This document shows positions 8,651 to 19,323 of a stretch of 64,000 nucleotides of DNA, piece by piece. Position 1 is the stretch's first letter; each line of letters begins with the position of its first letter. Made by a program: the position numbers and the translations under genes. The notes under the pieces are model-generated. The model made no database searches. It saw only the letters and a program-made list of their open reading frames with translations, and was not told the DNA's origin. This stretch comes from Bacteroidaceae bacterium (GTDB taxonomy: Bacteria; Bacteroidota; Bacteroidia; Bacteroidales; Bacteroidaceae): the NCBI GenBank assembly GCA_017649485.1, contig JAGCGS010000025.1, forward strand, positions 1-64,000, given 5' to 3'.

Positions 8651-9775
8651 TTATCCTAAGAACTCAAACTCTTTCGCTACCTCCTTCATCACCTCACTGA
8701 TTTTGATGTGTTGCGGACAAATCTTCTCACACTTGTGGCACTCAATGCAATCGGAGGCTTTGCCGTGATTCTGAATTAGGTTGTTGTAATAAGCAACCTC
8801 TGTCACGAAGCCTTTTTTGCCAAAACGTCTCTTTGAATTGAAGAGTGAGAAAAATTCTGGAATGGCAATCTGCTTCGGACAACCCTTCACACAATAGCGG
8901 CAAGCCGTACAAGGAACAGCGATGCTGCTGTTAATAATCTCCGCAGCTTGCTTTGTCAATGCCAGTTGCTCCTCAGTCAACGGTTTGAAGTCCTGCATAT
9001 ACGAGGTATTGTCGTCCAACTGCTCATAACTTGACATACCCGAAAGCACCATCATCACCTGAGGCAAAGAGGCAGCAAAGCGTACCGCCCAAGAAGCCAC
9101 CGATAAATCGGGTTCCGATTGCTTGAACATTGCCTTCACTTCATCGGGAACATTAATCAGCATACCTCCCTTAATGGGCTCCATTACCACCACAGGCTTA
9201 TTGTGCTTGCAAATCACCTCGTAGCATTTACCCGACTGGATGCTGTCACTATCCCAATCCACATAATTCAGCTGAATCTGCACCAGTTCGATTTCTGGAT
9301 GCTCCGTCAGAATCCTGTCCAACAACTCGGCACTATCGTGAAACGAGATACCCATGTGCCTGATTTTTCCTTCCGCTTTCAACTGCTGAAGATACTCGAA
9401 GCTGTGCAGCTTCACGGCATTCTTGTAAGTGTTCTCGTTCAGCGAATGCACTAAGTAATAGTCGAAATAATCCACACCCACCTTCTGCAACTGTCGTTCA
9501 AATGTCTGTTGCTGGTTCTTCTCCGAATTAAGCATCATGATGGGCAACTTGGAGGTAATCGTATAGCTGTTTCGTGGGTAACGACTCACCAACACCTCCT
9601 TCAGCACCTCTTCACTTTGGAAATTGTGGTACATCCATGCTGTGTCAAAATAGGTGAAGCCTCTCTCCAAGAAGGTGTCCACCATGCGTTTCAGCTGTTC
9701 CTTGTCAAAACTTGTCTGGTCTGCCGGGTTTAGTAGCGGCAACCTCATACATCCGAATCCTAGTTTCTTTGCCAT
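8651..9775 (-). CDS. Aldo/keto reductase with C-terminal 4Fe-4S ferredoxin domain
   Basis: The first 270 residues form an aldo/keto reductase barrel with the tetrad D44, Y49, K76 and H110. The C-terminal part carries two clusters of the type CxxCxxCxxxCP (about residues 286-297 and 341-353), which should bind two 4Fe-4S centres. The class is widespread in anaerobes; the iron-sulfur tail suggests electron exchange with ferredoxin rather than only NADPH, though no substrate is established here. The frame extends to a TTG at 9814, but a promoter box covers 9804-9811, so the ATG at 9775 is taken (374 aa). Confidence 0.88.
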   Translation of the reverse strand: MAKKLGFGCMRLPLLNPADQTSFDKEQLKRMVDTFLERGFTYFDTAWMYHNFQSEEVLKEVLVSRYPRNSYTITSKLPIMMLNSEKNQQQTFERQLQKVGVDYFDYYLVHSLNENTYKNAVKLHSFEYLQQLKAEGKIRHMGISFHDSAELLDRILTEHPEIELVQIQLNYVDWDSDSIQSGKCYEVICKHNKPVVVMEPIKGGMLINVPDEVKAMFKQSEPDLSVASWAVRFAASLPQVMMVLSGMSSYEQLDDNTSYMQDFKPLTEEQLALTKQAAEIINSSIAVPCTACRYCVKGCPKQIAIPEFFSLFNSKRRFGKKGFVTEVAYYNNLIQNHGKASDCIECHKCEKICPQHIKISEVMKEVAKEFEFLG

Positions 9776-9803
9776 AACTTCGTCTGGTTTTATTGTTACT
9801 TCG

Positions 9804-9811
9804 CAAAGATA
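9804..9811 (-). promoter_or_regulatory. -7 box of the aldo/keto reductase gene
   Basis: On the minus strand TATCTTTG is a perfect TAnnTTTG match, 29 bases before the chosen ATG. Confidence 0.6.
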
Positions 9812-9825
9812 CAAAAAAAACAGAA

Positions 9826-9866
9826 ATAAAAAAAAGAGACGGAGCCTATTTAAACTCCGTCTCTTT
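9826..9866 (-). terminator. Terminator of groS-groL
   Basis: A 12-bp stem (AAAGAGACGGAG at 9833-9844 with CTCCGTCTCTTT at 9855-9866) is followed on the minus strand by a T-run from the A-rich 9826-9835. It lies 27 bases past the groL stop. Confidence 0.85.
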
Positions 9867-9892
9867 AAATATATATTAGGTGTGAGTGATGT

Positions 9893-11548
<1,656 letters not shown>

Positions 11549-11552
11549 TTAA

Positions 11553-11825
11553 TTATTCAACAACTGCCAAAACATCGCTCTGGCGCATAATCAGATACTT
11601 TGCACCATCGCACTCCAGTTCTGTTCCTGCGTACTTACCGTAGAGCACCTTGTCACCTACCTTCAGTACCATTTCTTCATCCTTTGTACCGTTGCCCACT
11701 GCAACAACTTCGCCCTTAACAGGCTTTTCCTTCGCTGTGTCTGGGATATACAGACCAGTAGAAGTTCTTTCTTCAGCAGCTTCTGGTAATACCAGAACCC
11801 TGTCTGCCATTGGTTTTACTGTCAT
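11553..11825 (-). CDS. groS: Co-chaperonin GroES
   Basis: GroES (90 aa) is the seven-subunit lid of the GroEL chamber. The N-terminal [10 protein letters not shown], the mobile-loop region around [15 protein letters not shown] and the C-terminal [11 protein letters not shown] are typical. It is the first gene of the groS-groL operon. No CIRCE inverted repeat was seen upstream; regulation seems to use the ordinary promoter only. Confidence 0.97.
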   Translation of the reverse strand: MTVKPMADRVLVLPEAAEERTSTGLYIPDTAKEKPVKGEVVAVGNGTKDEEMVLKVGDKVLYGKYAGTELECDGAKYLIMRQSDVLAVVE

Positions 11826-11864
11826 AATTTCTATTAGTTTTTATTTGTTATTCAATTTTGCCTG

Positions 11865-11896
11865 CAAAGGTACGAAAAACGTGCCAAACCACCAAA
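11865..11896 (-). promoter_or_regulatory. Promoter of groS-groL
   Basis: On the minus strand a TTTG box (11893-11896) is followed after 20 bases by TACCTTTG (11865-11872), a full match to the Bacteroidetes consensus. Confidence 0.75.
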
Positions 11897-11940
11897 CATA
11901 ATAAAAGGAATGTGGTAAGTTGAATATTTGGCAGAGGGGC

Positions 11941-11955
11941 GTGACAGTTTGTCAC
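11941..11955. promoter_or_regulatory. Small palindrome, possible operator
   Basis: GTGACA-GTT-TGTCAC is a perfect inverted repeat with a 3-base centre. It lies about 45 bases upstream of the groS -33 box and 176 bases before the kinase-like gene. It could bind a dimeric regulator; nothing else is seen in the space 11897-12130. Confidence 0.3.
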
Positions 11956-12130
11956 ATTCAGAAAGCATACCTCAGCTTTCTCCAGCACTCGTGACTTATC
12001 ACCCTATCTCAGTAATATTTTTAGCTTCAACCCATATTTTTTTGGGTATAAATGCAACGTTTTTATTAATTTATTTGTAACTTTACGGCGAATGTACATC
12101 ATTACGTAATAAAATTTAAATTTAAATACC

Positions 12131-12769
12131 ATGAATAGAGACGAACAATTTGTCATTACCATTAACCGTGAGCTGGGTTCGGGCGGACGCAGCGTGGGTA
12201 AAAAATTAGCTGACAGGCTGGAAGTAAAGTTTTACGACAAGGCTGTTCTCAAAGCATTGAAAGAAAAGTATCACCTCACTACAGAGGAGATTGAGAAGCT
12301 GAAAGGTCAGAAAGAAGGCTGGTGGGCAGAGTTCCAACGCCGTGTGGTTCCTTTTGCTGAAGTTGAGCCCAACTCTAGAATTGATGACTCCGAGATTATC
12401 ACCACCGAAGAGGTGTTCAATACAGAGAAGGAGATTATCAAAGGTATCACTGCCAATCAATCTTGCGTTATCACAGGACGAAGTGCATTTTTCGTACTGA
12501 AAGACCACCCCAACCACCTGAGCGTTCTTATTCAGGCACCGTTGGAACAGCGTATTAAGCGTGTGATGCAGAGGCAACAGTTGAATCGCGAAGGAGCCAT
12601 CAAGGCCATCAAGCTGGTGGATGAGCGTCGTGAGAATTATGTGAAGAAATTCTGTGGCACCTCTCGCTACGACACCCGCAACTACGACTTGGTGATTTCT
12701 ATGGAGCACCTGAAAGAAGAAGATGCGGTAGATATCATCATGGATTATGTATATCGTCAGTCGAAGTAA
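12131..12769 (+). CDS. Cytidylate kinase-like family protein
   Basis: The protein (212 aa) resembles the cytidylate-kinase-like P-loop family rather than true CMP kinase, which is encoded elsewhere in this window (48485-49174). The N-terminus has ITINRELGSGGRSVGKKLA, a modified P-loop, and later shows ITGRSAFFVL and an arginine-rich lid around RIKRVMQRQQ. The natural substrate of this family is not known to me. It stands alone between groS and a GH43 gene. The upstream TAACTTTA at 12078-12085 is a one-mismatch promoter box. Confidence 0.75.
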   Translation: MNRDEQFVITINRELGSGGRSVGKKLADRLEVKFYDKAVLKALKEKYHLTTEEIEKLKGQKEGWWAEFQRRVVPFAEVEPNSRIDDSEIITTEEVFNTEKEIIKGITANQSCVITGRSAFFVLKDHPNHLSVLIQAPLEQRIKRVMQRQQLNREGAIKAIKLVDERRENYVKKFCGTSRYDTRNYDLVISMEHLKEEDAVDIIMDYVYRQSK

Positions 12770-12791
12770 TGACACGATAGTAGTAACAAGC

Positions 12792-12818
12792 CAAAAGCCC
12801 CGAAAATCGGGGCTTTTG
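12792..12818. terminator. Bidirectional terminator
   Basis: A 12-bp perfect stem CAAAAGCCCCGA / TCGGGGCTTTTG with a 3-base loop lies between the convergent kinase-like and GH43 genes. Confidence 0.85.
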
Positions 12819-12820
12819 TG

Positions 12821-14596
12821 TTATTCTGCCATAACGACCTCCGATATTCCATTCGCATTGAAGGCTTCCACACTGAAGAAATATGGAGTATCAGCATTCA
12901 GGCTCCTCAGCAGCAACTCATGCTGGCCATATACAAGCCAAGAATTATACATCTTATCTGGAGCGATACCCCATCGTATATTATAACCCTGTGCCCCAGG
13001 CACCTCATCCCAAGTCAGCATCGCTTCTCTCCCATCGGAAGCTACCACCGCTTGAAAACCAGTAACGGCACTTGGCGGCTCGCCACTACCTTTACCAAAC
13101 ACCCTGATTTCGGAAATCGCAAGATTGTCAGAGGGCACTTTGACGTTGTTATAGCGGATGTAGCGTGCCTGTACAGGCTTCTGTAACTGGATATAAGCAT
13201 TCGGTGCGTCTATATCACTTTGGCTTCTGTCCTCTATCACCTGCCAGTCAGAACTGTCAATGGAAGCCTCGATGGTAAAGCGATGACAAAGCCCTGGCAG
13301 TCTGCCATAAAGGTTGGCTTGGTGGTCATAGTAGTTAATCTGCAAGGCATGCACTGTAGCCTGATCCTCCAAGTCAATCATCACCCACTCCTGCTCCGTA
13401 TTTGTCTGTGCCAGCCAATAGGTCTTGCTATTCTCGTCTGTCAGGTTCTCTGCATGGAAGTTAGGCGATGTCTGTGGCCTGTTCCATTCGTCGAAGCCTT
13501 CCGCCTGTGCAGCCTGTCCCTCTTGTTGCGAAGAAACCGTCACTGGCTTGTGATACGAAAGCAGCATCCACCCTGTGAAGGCACCTTTCAACTCTTTCTC
13601 CGATGGTGCATAATGCGGATAGTCGCCATAGGAATTGTCGCTGTAAAGCATGCCGTCGGCATCGAAGAAGGCAGGCATCATGCAGATGCGTCTTTCCCAA
13701 TTAACAGTGGCAGAGAGCGACATAGTGCCAAAGTGCCACCATGTATCATTGGTAAAGCGGACGATGCTGCCGTGTCCCGCTCCGTTGATGAAACCTCCAG
13801 GTTTGTAGAACACAGGGTTATGCGACTGATAGGTGTATGGACCGAGGGGTGCATCAGCTACATACACCCCATCACCATACACATTGAACTCAGTGCCTGG
13901 TGCACCATAAAGCATATAGTATTTCCCTTGGTTTTTTGTCAGCCAAGCCCCCTCTATGTAGGCAGCGATGCGGTTGTCGCTATGGTTCTCGCCAAAACGC
14001 TCCCAACCATGACGCAGACTGTCGGTCTGAAACAAAGGCACTACAGGTCCGTCAACCAAGAAACGATTCTCTCGGTTCAGCCTCATCCCCCTGATAGGCA
14101 GGTCGTTCGATGAGCCCCAGAACATATAAGCCTGCCCGTCATCGTCTATGAACAGGTCGGGGTCTTGCAGGTTTGATAGGATGGCAGGTACTGTGTGCCA
14201 AATGCCCTCCTTCGGGTCTTCTGTATAGAGTATGCTCATATTGCCCGAAGGGTCACCGGTCACATATAGCAGCGAGTCTTTGTAGTTGTGGGCAGCAGGA
14301 GCGTTCGACCCCTGTGGATACCAGGTACTTTTGGATGTCATAAACTCCCAGTGCTGCAAGTCTTTGGAGTGCCAATAACCCATCGACCGAGTGACAAACA
14401 TATAATATTCGCCTTTGAACTGAACCACAGCAGGGTCAGCACCAGAGCGATATGACAGGTTTCTGTCAGAATTATAAATCATATAGGTATAATCCAGATC
14501 TATGGGATTGCAATAGGTCATGGTGCTCTGCTCAACGCTGGTTCCACAGGCTGAAAAAGTCAGGATGCCTACTACTAAGGTGAATAGTGCTCGCAT
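12821..14596 (-). CDS. GH43-like glycoside hydrolase lipoprotein with discoidin and FN3 domains
   Basis: This 591-residue surface or periplasmic lipoprotein has a lipobox FSAC with C17. Residues 30-360 form a five-bladed propeller of the GH43 type: SGADPAV with D54 (general base), PDLFIDDDG with the second aspartate, and EGAWLT near 216 (general acid). Residues 370-500 look like an F5/8 discoidin carbohydrate-binding module and 510-591 like a fibronectin type III domain. GH43 enzymes cleave arabinose or xylose side chains of plant polysaccharides; the exact substrate is not visible. No SusC/SusD pair is next to it, so it is an isolated enzyme rather than part of a polysaccharide locus. Confidence 0.83.
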   Translation of the reverse strand: MRALFTLVVGILTFSACGTSVEQSTMTYCNPIDLDYTYMIYNSDRNLSYRSGADPAVVQFKGEYYMFVTRSMGYWHSKDLQHWEFMTSKSTWYPQGSNAPAAHNYKDSLLYVTGDPSGNMSILYTEDPKEGIWHTVPAILSNLQDPDLFIDDDGQAYMFWGSSNDLPIRGMRLNRENRFLVDGPVVPLFQTDSLRHGWERFGENHSDNRIAAYIEGAWLTKNQGKYYMLYGAPGTEFNVYGDGVYVADAPLGPYTYQSHNPVFYKPGGFINGAGHGSIVRFTNDTWWHFGTMSLSATVNWERRICMMPAFFDADGMLYSDNSYGDYPHYAPSEKELKGAFTGWMLLSYHKPVTVSSQQEGQAAQAEGFDEWNRPQTSPNFHAENLTDENSKTYWLAQTNTEQEWVMIDLEDQATVHALQINYYDHQANLYGRLPGLCHRFTIEASIDSSDWQVIEDRSQSDIDAPNAYIQLQKPVQARYIRYNNVKVPSDNLAISEIRVFGKGSGEPPSAVTGFQAVVASDGREAMLTWDEVPGAQGYNIRWGIAPDKMYNSWLVYGQHELLLRSLNADTPYFFSVEAFNANGISEVVMAE

Positions 14597-14704
14597 AATA
14601 CTATATATCCTCCACTTTCTTGCTTTCGTTTATTATGTTCAAAAATACAACAAACCTATCAGATGTAGATGAATGATGTACCCCCTTTATTCTTTTGCAA
14701 CACT

Positions 14705-15016
14705 TTATAGGATTGTTAGACTAATTCGGCGTCCCAAGCCATTAAATATCCTGAAAAGGGTGCTTAGCTGTATGTCAGCATGACCATTCTCAATTTTAGA
14801 TATATAACTTTTCTTGGTACCTATTCTGTCAGCAAGCTCTTGTTGAGTCAAGCCAGCCAGCTTCCGTTGTTCTTTCAAACACTCGGCAAGAACAAATGTT
14901 TCTGCATCTATTTCGAACTTATCGCGAGCCTCAGTGCCGGTTTTACCATATTCAGCATCCAGCAATTCATCAAATGATGAACAATTCAATATCTTCTTTT
15001 CTTTAGCAGTCTTCAT
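14705..15016 (-). CDS. HTH antitoxin of a HigBA-like pair
   Basis: The protein (103 aa) has a C-terminal XRE helix-turn-helix (LAGLTQQELADRIGTKKSYI, then SKIENG) and an N-terminal part that should bind the toxin. It starts 2 bases after the toxin gene stop. The toxin-first order fits the HigBA type, where the second gene product both neutralises the toxin and represses the operon through its HTH. Confidence 0.85.
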   Translation of the reverse strand: MKTAKEKKILNCSSFDELLDAEYGKTGTEARDKFEIDAETFVLAECLKEQRKLAGLTQQELADRIGTKKSYISKIENGHADIQLSTLFRIFNGLGRRISLTIL

Positions 15017-15018
15017 TG

Positions 15019-15366
15019 TTAACCCTCCTTTTTGTTTTTAAAATACTCGCACATCAAAGTTTCGGCTTTTTCTATTTCTGCCTTTGGCGTCTTCTGCGTC
15101 TTCTTTGCAAAACCATTGAACAGCACAACTACAGCTCCTTTGTCATTACAACAAAATATTCTGTAAATGTCACTGCCTACTTCAATACGAATTTCATACA
15201 AACCAGCCGTCCCTGTAATATGTTTAAGGAATTTGGCAGGAATTATTCTTTGTGTCTGAATTAGTTTCAGTACATAATTAATCTTTGTACGCACATTTTC
15301 ATCTTGTTGCAGGTAGAACTCTTGAAAATATGACTTGTAAAAGATGATATTCCTACTCTTTTCCAT
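15019..15366 (-). CDS. RelE/HigB-type toxin (Gp49-like)
   Basis: The toxin (115 aa from the chosen start) shows the RelE-fold pattern with KHITGTAGLYEIRIEVG, then YRIFCCNDKGAVVVLFNGF, then FAKKTQKTP. Members are ribosome-dependent or free mRNA endonucleases. The longest frame begins at a TTG at 15396 within the promoter box, so the ATG at 15366 is used. The antitoxin gene follows after 2 bases. Confidence 0.83.
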   Translation of the reverse strand: MEKSRNIIFYKSYFQEFYLQQDENVRTKINYVLKLIQTQRIIPAKFLKHITGTAGLYEIRIEVGSDIYRIFCCNDKGAVVVLFNGFAKKTQKTPKAEIEKAETLMCEYFKNKKEG

Positions 15367-15393
15367 AATTGTTATGAATGATAAATCATGCTG

Positions 15394-15424
15394 CAAAGTT
15401 AATCAATTAATGAACATTACCAAA
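15394..15424 (-). promoter_or_regulatory. Promoter of the toxin-antitoxin operon
   Basis: On the minus strand TTTG (15421-15424) and TAACTTTG (15394-15401) are 19 bases apart. The toxin ATG follows 27 bases later. Confidence 0.7.
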
Positions 15425-15682
15425 ATAAAAGTACTTTTTTTTACTAAGACTTGTATTTGCAAGATAGATTAAATGCTTCAACAAAGTAAATGACAGAAAA
15501 GGAAATAATACTTTTGCCCTGTCATGGCAAAAAGTATTTTAATAAACATATAACCAGAGTATTGCCCCAGTCTGTTTGGCCCTGCCGCTTCGGGGTGCAA
15601 ATCACCACAAAAAGTTTACACGGTTTTAGTTACATAGTTACACTATGCTGGTTAATTGCTTGATACTTATTGGCTTTAGGTA

Positions 15683-15709
15683 AGTGTAACTTCTCTTCGA
15701 AGTTACACT
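15683..15709. repeat. GTTACA-type hairpin
   Basis: Arms AGTGTAACTTC and GAAGTTACACT pair over 11 bp with a 5-base loop. The GTGTAAC core recurs in the intergenic region at 37600-37780. Confidence 0.7.
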
Positions 15710-15720
15710 GCTTTTGCAAG

Positions 15721-15743
15721 CACCAAAACAACTTGTTTTGGTG
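15721..15743. repeat. Palindromic repeat, copy 1
   Basis: CACCAAAACAA and TTGTTTTGGTG flank a single central C, giving a 23-base near-perfect palindrome. A second copy with the centre changed to G lies 45 bases further right. Confidence 0.85.
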
Positions 15744-15787
15744 CGAAAGATTACTATCCGACACCTTGCTGGAAGCAAGCAGATGAT

Positions 15788-15808
15788 ACCAAAACAAGTT
15801 GTTTTGGT
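15788..15808. repeat. Palindromic repeat, copy 2
   Basis: ACCAAAACAA and TTGTTTTGGT flank a single central G. Apart from the centre base it matches copy 1 over 21 bases. Confidence 0.85.
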
Positions 15809-15924
15809 GTGTCACAATACTTATCTCTCATGAGGGGAACATAGTCTTAACTTTGGTGCTATCCTATGTTACCCCTCTGAACAAGCTTTATTTGCCAATA
15901 TTGTGTAAACACTTTATGGTAACA

Positions 15925-18592
15925 TCAAGGATACATAGGACCTGTAGCCGGCTTAACAAGACGAAGAGCGCGATATTCTGACATTCCTGTCGAGGAAGAA
16001 ATGTCACCTCGCATATCCGTATTAGTACTCAAGTAGTATCCACCCTTACTATTATCAACAAACGTAATTGTCCAATAATAACCTTCATGTGTTGGTCCTA
16101 AATCATTCCAACCCTCATTTGGTTGCACAGTACGGTAAAAACCTGAGCAACATATAAAGATACACTGGGCATCCATGAACTTCTTAAAATCTGTATCATA
16201 AGCCAAGACATTATCACTATACTTAGAATTAGCTCCAAGTTTTGTAAGATTAACATCAATTACAGCGCCATCTCTCAGCAACATAACTCCATAATAATTC
16301 ACCCCATCTTTGACAACTGTAACATTTGCAAACGCTCCTGGTGTATCCAGAACAGTATCCCCAACTCTGATTTCAGTTTTGGGTGTACCGTTAAAGATGA
16401 CATCCCACATACCGCCGGTACCACCTGAAGGGATAATCCAGCCACGAGGAAGCTTATCATTATCCGGATCGATGTCTTGACCATCAGATCCCAAATCTTG
16501 CCTTAAGTCAGACCACTTGAAATAATATTTATTCAAGCTTTCGTTATTACCAAAATAGGTATAGAGTTCAAATTGATCGAAGTTTTCACCATCACGCTCA
16601 TTGGTAAGTCCATAGTTGCCATTTCCGTCTCTATAAAGGATACCTGGAGAAACCCAATACCCACGGAATGACATATCCATGGTACTGCGACAATTAACTG
16701 TTGCTGTTGCAGAAGCAGAAACACCGTCTCCTACATAAGCGGCATCGACTGATGCGGTTATGGTGGAAGAACCTTCAGCAACACCTGTTGCTTGGGTAGA
16801 ATTGCCTGTAGCCGCAGAAATAGTGACATAATCTGTCGAGCCAGAAACCCATGAGATTGCAGGTAAAGTACTGATTGTACCAAAGTTAGTATGGGTTAAT
16901 GCAGCTGTCAATGTAGTCTTACCGCCAATACCTACATTGGAAGTAGCCGACGTAACAGAAATACCCGTAATCTCATTCACATTGATGTCATAAGAAGCAG
17001 TTGCCGAACCATCCACGCCTTCCTTTGTCGCAGTTACAGTAATCTTTGCCGTACCAGATACGCCTGTAAGGGCTACAGCTCCGTCATCATCTACTGTAGC
17101 GACAGAAGTGTTATCAGAGCCCCAACTTAATGTTACACCGCTTAAAGCAGTACCGTCGGTACCCACAACATTAACATCTGGGACTGCCAAAGATGCTTGG
17201 CCCTTCCATACCATAACATTGGTCAAAGAATTACCATTGCTGGTCAACTGAACAGAGCCAAAGGAAACAATGTTTTGAGGAAGGTTAACACTACTGTCAG
17301 CAGTACTTTCATCCCATTCAGCCACAGTAGCATCGAACTTCACGCTGCCCATACCCAGATGCAAGGTGAGGTTATACTGTTTGCCAGCCTCCAACTTATT
17401 ACTCGTTCCGAAAGAGATCGCTTTGGTAATCTTGTTCTCAACACTCGTTCCGTGGGTTTCGCCATCAGACAGTTTTGTAGTCAGATTAGGATTCTTTGTC
17501 TCCACATCATAGACAATCGTCACATTCAACGGCTGACCTGAAGGAATGACATACAAAGGTGCTGTAGCTGTGGCACCAGCGCCAAACAAGTTCACGGCAG
17601 CATTGGTGACACCTGATGTGGGAGTTCCACTGTAAGGCTGGGACTGTACTACAACTGGATTCAAACCCAGAGGGGATTCGTTAGCAGACTCACTCTGCCC
17701 TTCCTTGCCGTTGGTGCGACCATCAAAGACGGTAACTGAGCCACCGTCAATGTAGTTGGCTCCTGCCAGGTCATACCAAGTGGCTTTGGTGCTATTCAGG
17801 TTGAAAGAGCCTTTCGTAACAAAACCTTCAAAAGTCACTGAACGCACATAGATCTTTGTATTGGCATCCAAAGCATTGTTGCCAGGTGTTGACTCATCAA
17901 TCATCGCATCAATCTGCACATTCAATGCAGCTAAGGCGTGATTGAACTGCATATTTACAACATCAGTAACAGATGGTTTAACCATATTGGTCTGTGGTAC
18001 GGCCCAACTGAAATCCACTTGCTTGGCAGGATCCATATCCACATAGTATTTTACCCAGGGGTCGCCTACTGCACCATTCCTACTCAAGCCAACAATACCA
18101 GATGCGCGATCTCCTGTCACGGCACCAGTACTGGGCGTTACATCCACATAAGGAGCGTAAGCGAAGAATGACAAGCGGTCAACGCCTTCGCTTACAGCAT
18201 TCGCACCCGTCTCATTTGGCCAGTATCGTACTGGCTCGTATGCCCAGGCACTACCATTATGTGTAACTTTTATTATACATGAAGTTTGGCTGATAGATGG
18301 GACTATACATGTCGTCATCGGTATAATAGGCGATGACGCCAAAACCCTTCTCCTGCAGGTTAATCTGACCTGCAGTAGCACCAGAAGTCACCAATACGCC
18401 AGGGTCTCCAGCTCGTGTAGTGGCACGATTCACATACGCACCGAACAGAACGGGCTGCTTGGCAACTGTCTCCGTATTGTTCTTGGCAGAACTTACAGGA
18501 TTAGCAGGACTATCCACTAATTCCGAGTCTTTTGCACAGCCAGTCAATGCTGCAGCAAGTGCTACCATCCATAAACAGTTACTTTTCATCAT
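15925..18592 (-). pseudogene. Frameshifted fimbrillin-family adhesin (core + Ig-like + C-terminal domain)
   Basis: The N-terminal part (18592 to 18257) encodes a lipoprotein start with lipobox LTGC, the conserved NRATTRAGDPG, and runs to FMYN before going out of frame. The rest continues in another frame from about 18270 to the TGA at 15925. Compared with the intact paralogue at 21276-23234, two bases are missing near 18270-18273. Rejoined, the product would be about 889 aa and resemble the intact 902-aa paralogue: fimbrillin core (to about 417), Ig-like (Big2-type) region, and an adhesin-like C-terminal domain. It lies past the operon terminator at 19394-19431 and has no good promoter. It could be a dead copy, a silent donor, or a sequencing error. 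Confidence 0.82.
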
Positions 18593-18727
18593 AAGTCTAT
18601 TTAGTTTGAGATCCAGTCAACTGCTACTTTTTTGCCTTTTCAATAGCAAGTGTAAATGCAGCGTTTTTACAACTTAATATATTGAGGAGCGAGACATTAC
18701 TATGTTGATGCCTTGAAATATACTAAT

Positions 18728-18819
18728 GTGAGGGCAGAGAGATTATTAATATGTAGGCAGAGCTATTGCTAATAGGTGGGCAGAGCTATTACTAATAGGT
18801 GGGCAGAGCTTTCAGCGCG
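18728..18819. repeat. Four 23-base tandem units
   Basis: The units begin at 18728, 18751, 18774 and 18797. The two best copies share GGCAGAGCTATT and end in CTAAT; the first and last are more diverged. There are no spacers, so it is not a CRISPR array. Confidence 0.8.
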
Positions 18820-19006
18820 GTATGTAAATGCCAGGTACCTATGATCTATCGTCAACAGGACCTATCTGACAAACTACTATGAGATGATACGGACTTGCCC
18901 TCACATCAAATTACTTCTTCAGTAGATTAGGTAAGAACGCAACAAACCAATCTAAGATGAATCCTCATAGATCATCAGTAATAGCTAAGCATAGGTTAGC
19001 GGGTTG

Positions 19007-19043
19007 TAACCCTATGGTTAAGCAATGCTTAACCATAGGGTTA
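19007..19043. repeat. 37-base perfect palindrome
   Basis: Arms of 18 bases (TAACCCTATGGTTAAGCA and its complement) flank a single A. It would form a very stable hairpin or a dimer-binding site. No T-run follows, so a plain terminator is less likely. Confidence 0.85.
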
Positions 19044-19257
19044 AGAGGCGTAAATTTAAGACAAGGGATGCAGCGACAACGAATTTAACTTTTCCATAGT
19101 CTTTAGTGCGTCTAACAACATAATCCCATTCATAATATGGAGACGTATTGTGAATACGTGTTGGGAATCTCCAACTCACTCCACATAACAAGGTCTCTGT
19201 TACTGAGTTTCCATCAAATTCTGGATAATTAAACCATACTCGCTTTGAAGAAAATAG

Positions 19258-19323
19258 CCCAATTACTTGAAGCAAATGGCTTGATTAGTTGAAGTAATTG
19301 CTCCAATTACTTGAAGCGAAGTA
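19258..19323. repeat. Three 22-base tandem units
   Basis: The units begin at 19258, 19280 and 19302, and each carries an ATTA(C/G)TTGAAG core. Units one and three are closest. A degenerate relative is seen near 60900-60945 upstream of ilvD. Confidence 0.8.

Larger units (their letters stand above)
15425..15924. other. Intergenic stretch with several hairpin repeats
   Basis: No convincing gene is seen. The space holds GTTACA-type elements around 15610-15655, an 11-bp hairpin at 15683-15709, and two related palindromes at 15721-15743 and 15788-15808, entered separately. A 61-residue minus frame at 15630-15815 simply translates these repeats and is not a believable protein. Confidence 0.6.

Noticed and set aside
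12131..12769. True cytidylate kinase call
   Set aside because: The canonical cmk with all its motifs is at 48485-49174; this one has a modified P-loop and different middle part.
13220..14113. 297-residue open frame on the plus strand opposite the GH43 gene
   Set aside because: The minus-strand GH43 protein has clear motifs; the opposite frame has none.
15630..15815. 61-residue minus-strand frame
   Set aside because: It only translates the paired palindromes (HQNNLFW, HQNKLFW) and is not a believable protein.
18728..18819. CRISPR-like look of the 23-base units
   Set aside because: The units touch each other without spacers, and no cas gene is near.
19018..19275. 85-residue minus-strand frame in the repeat-rich space
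   Set aside because: It overlaps a palindrome and tandem repeats, no family is recognised and there is no promoter; a decayed remnant cannot be excluded.
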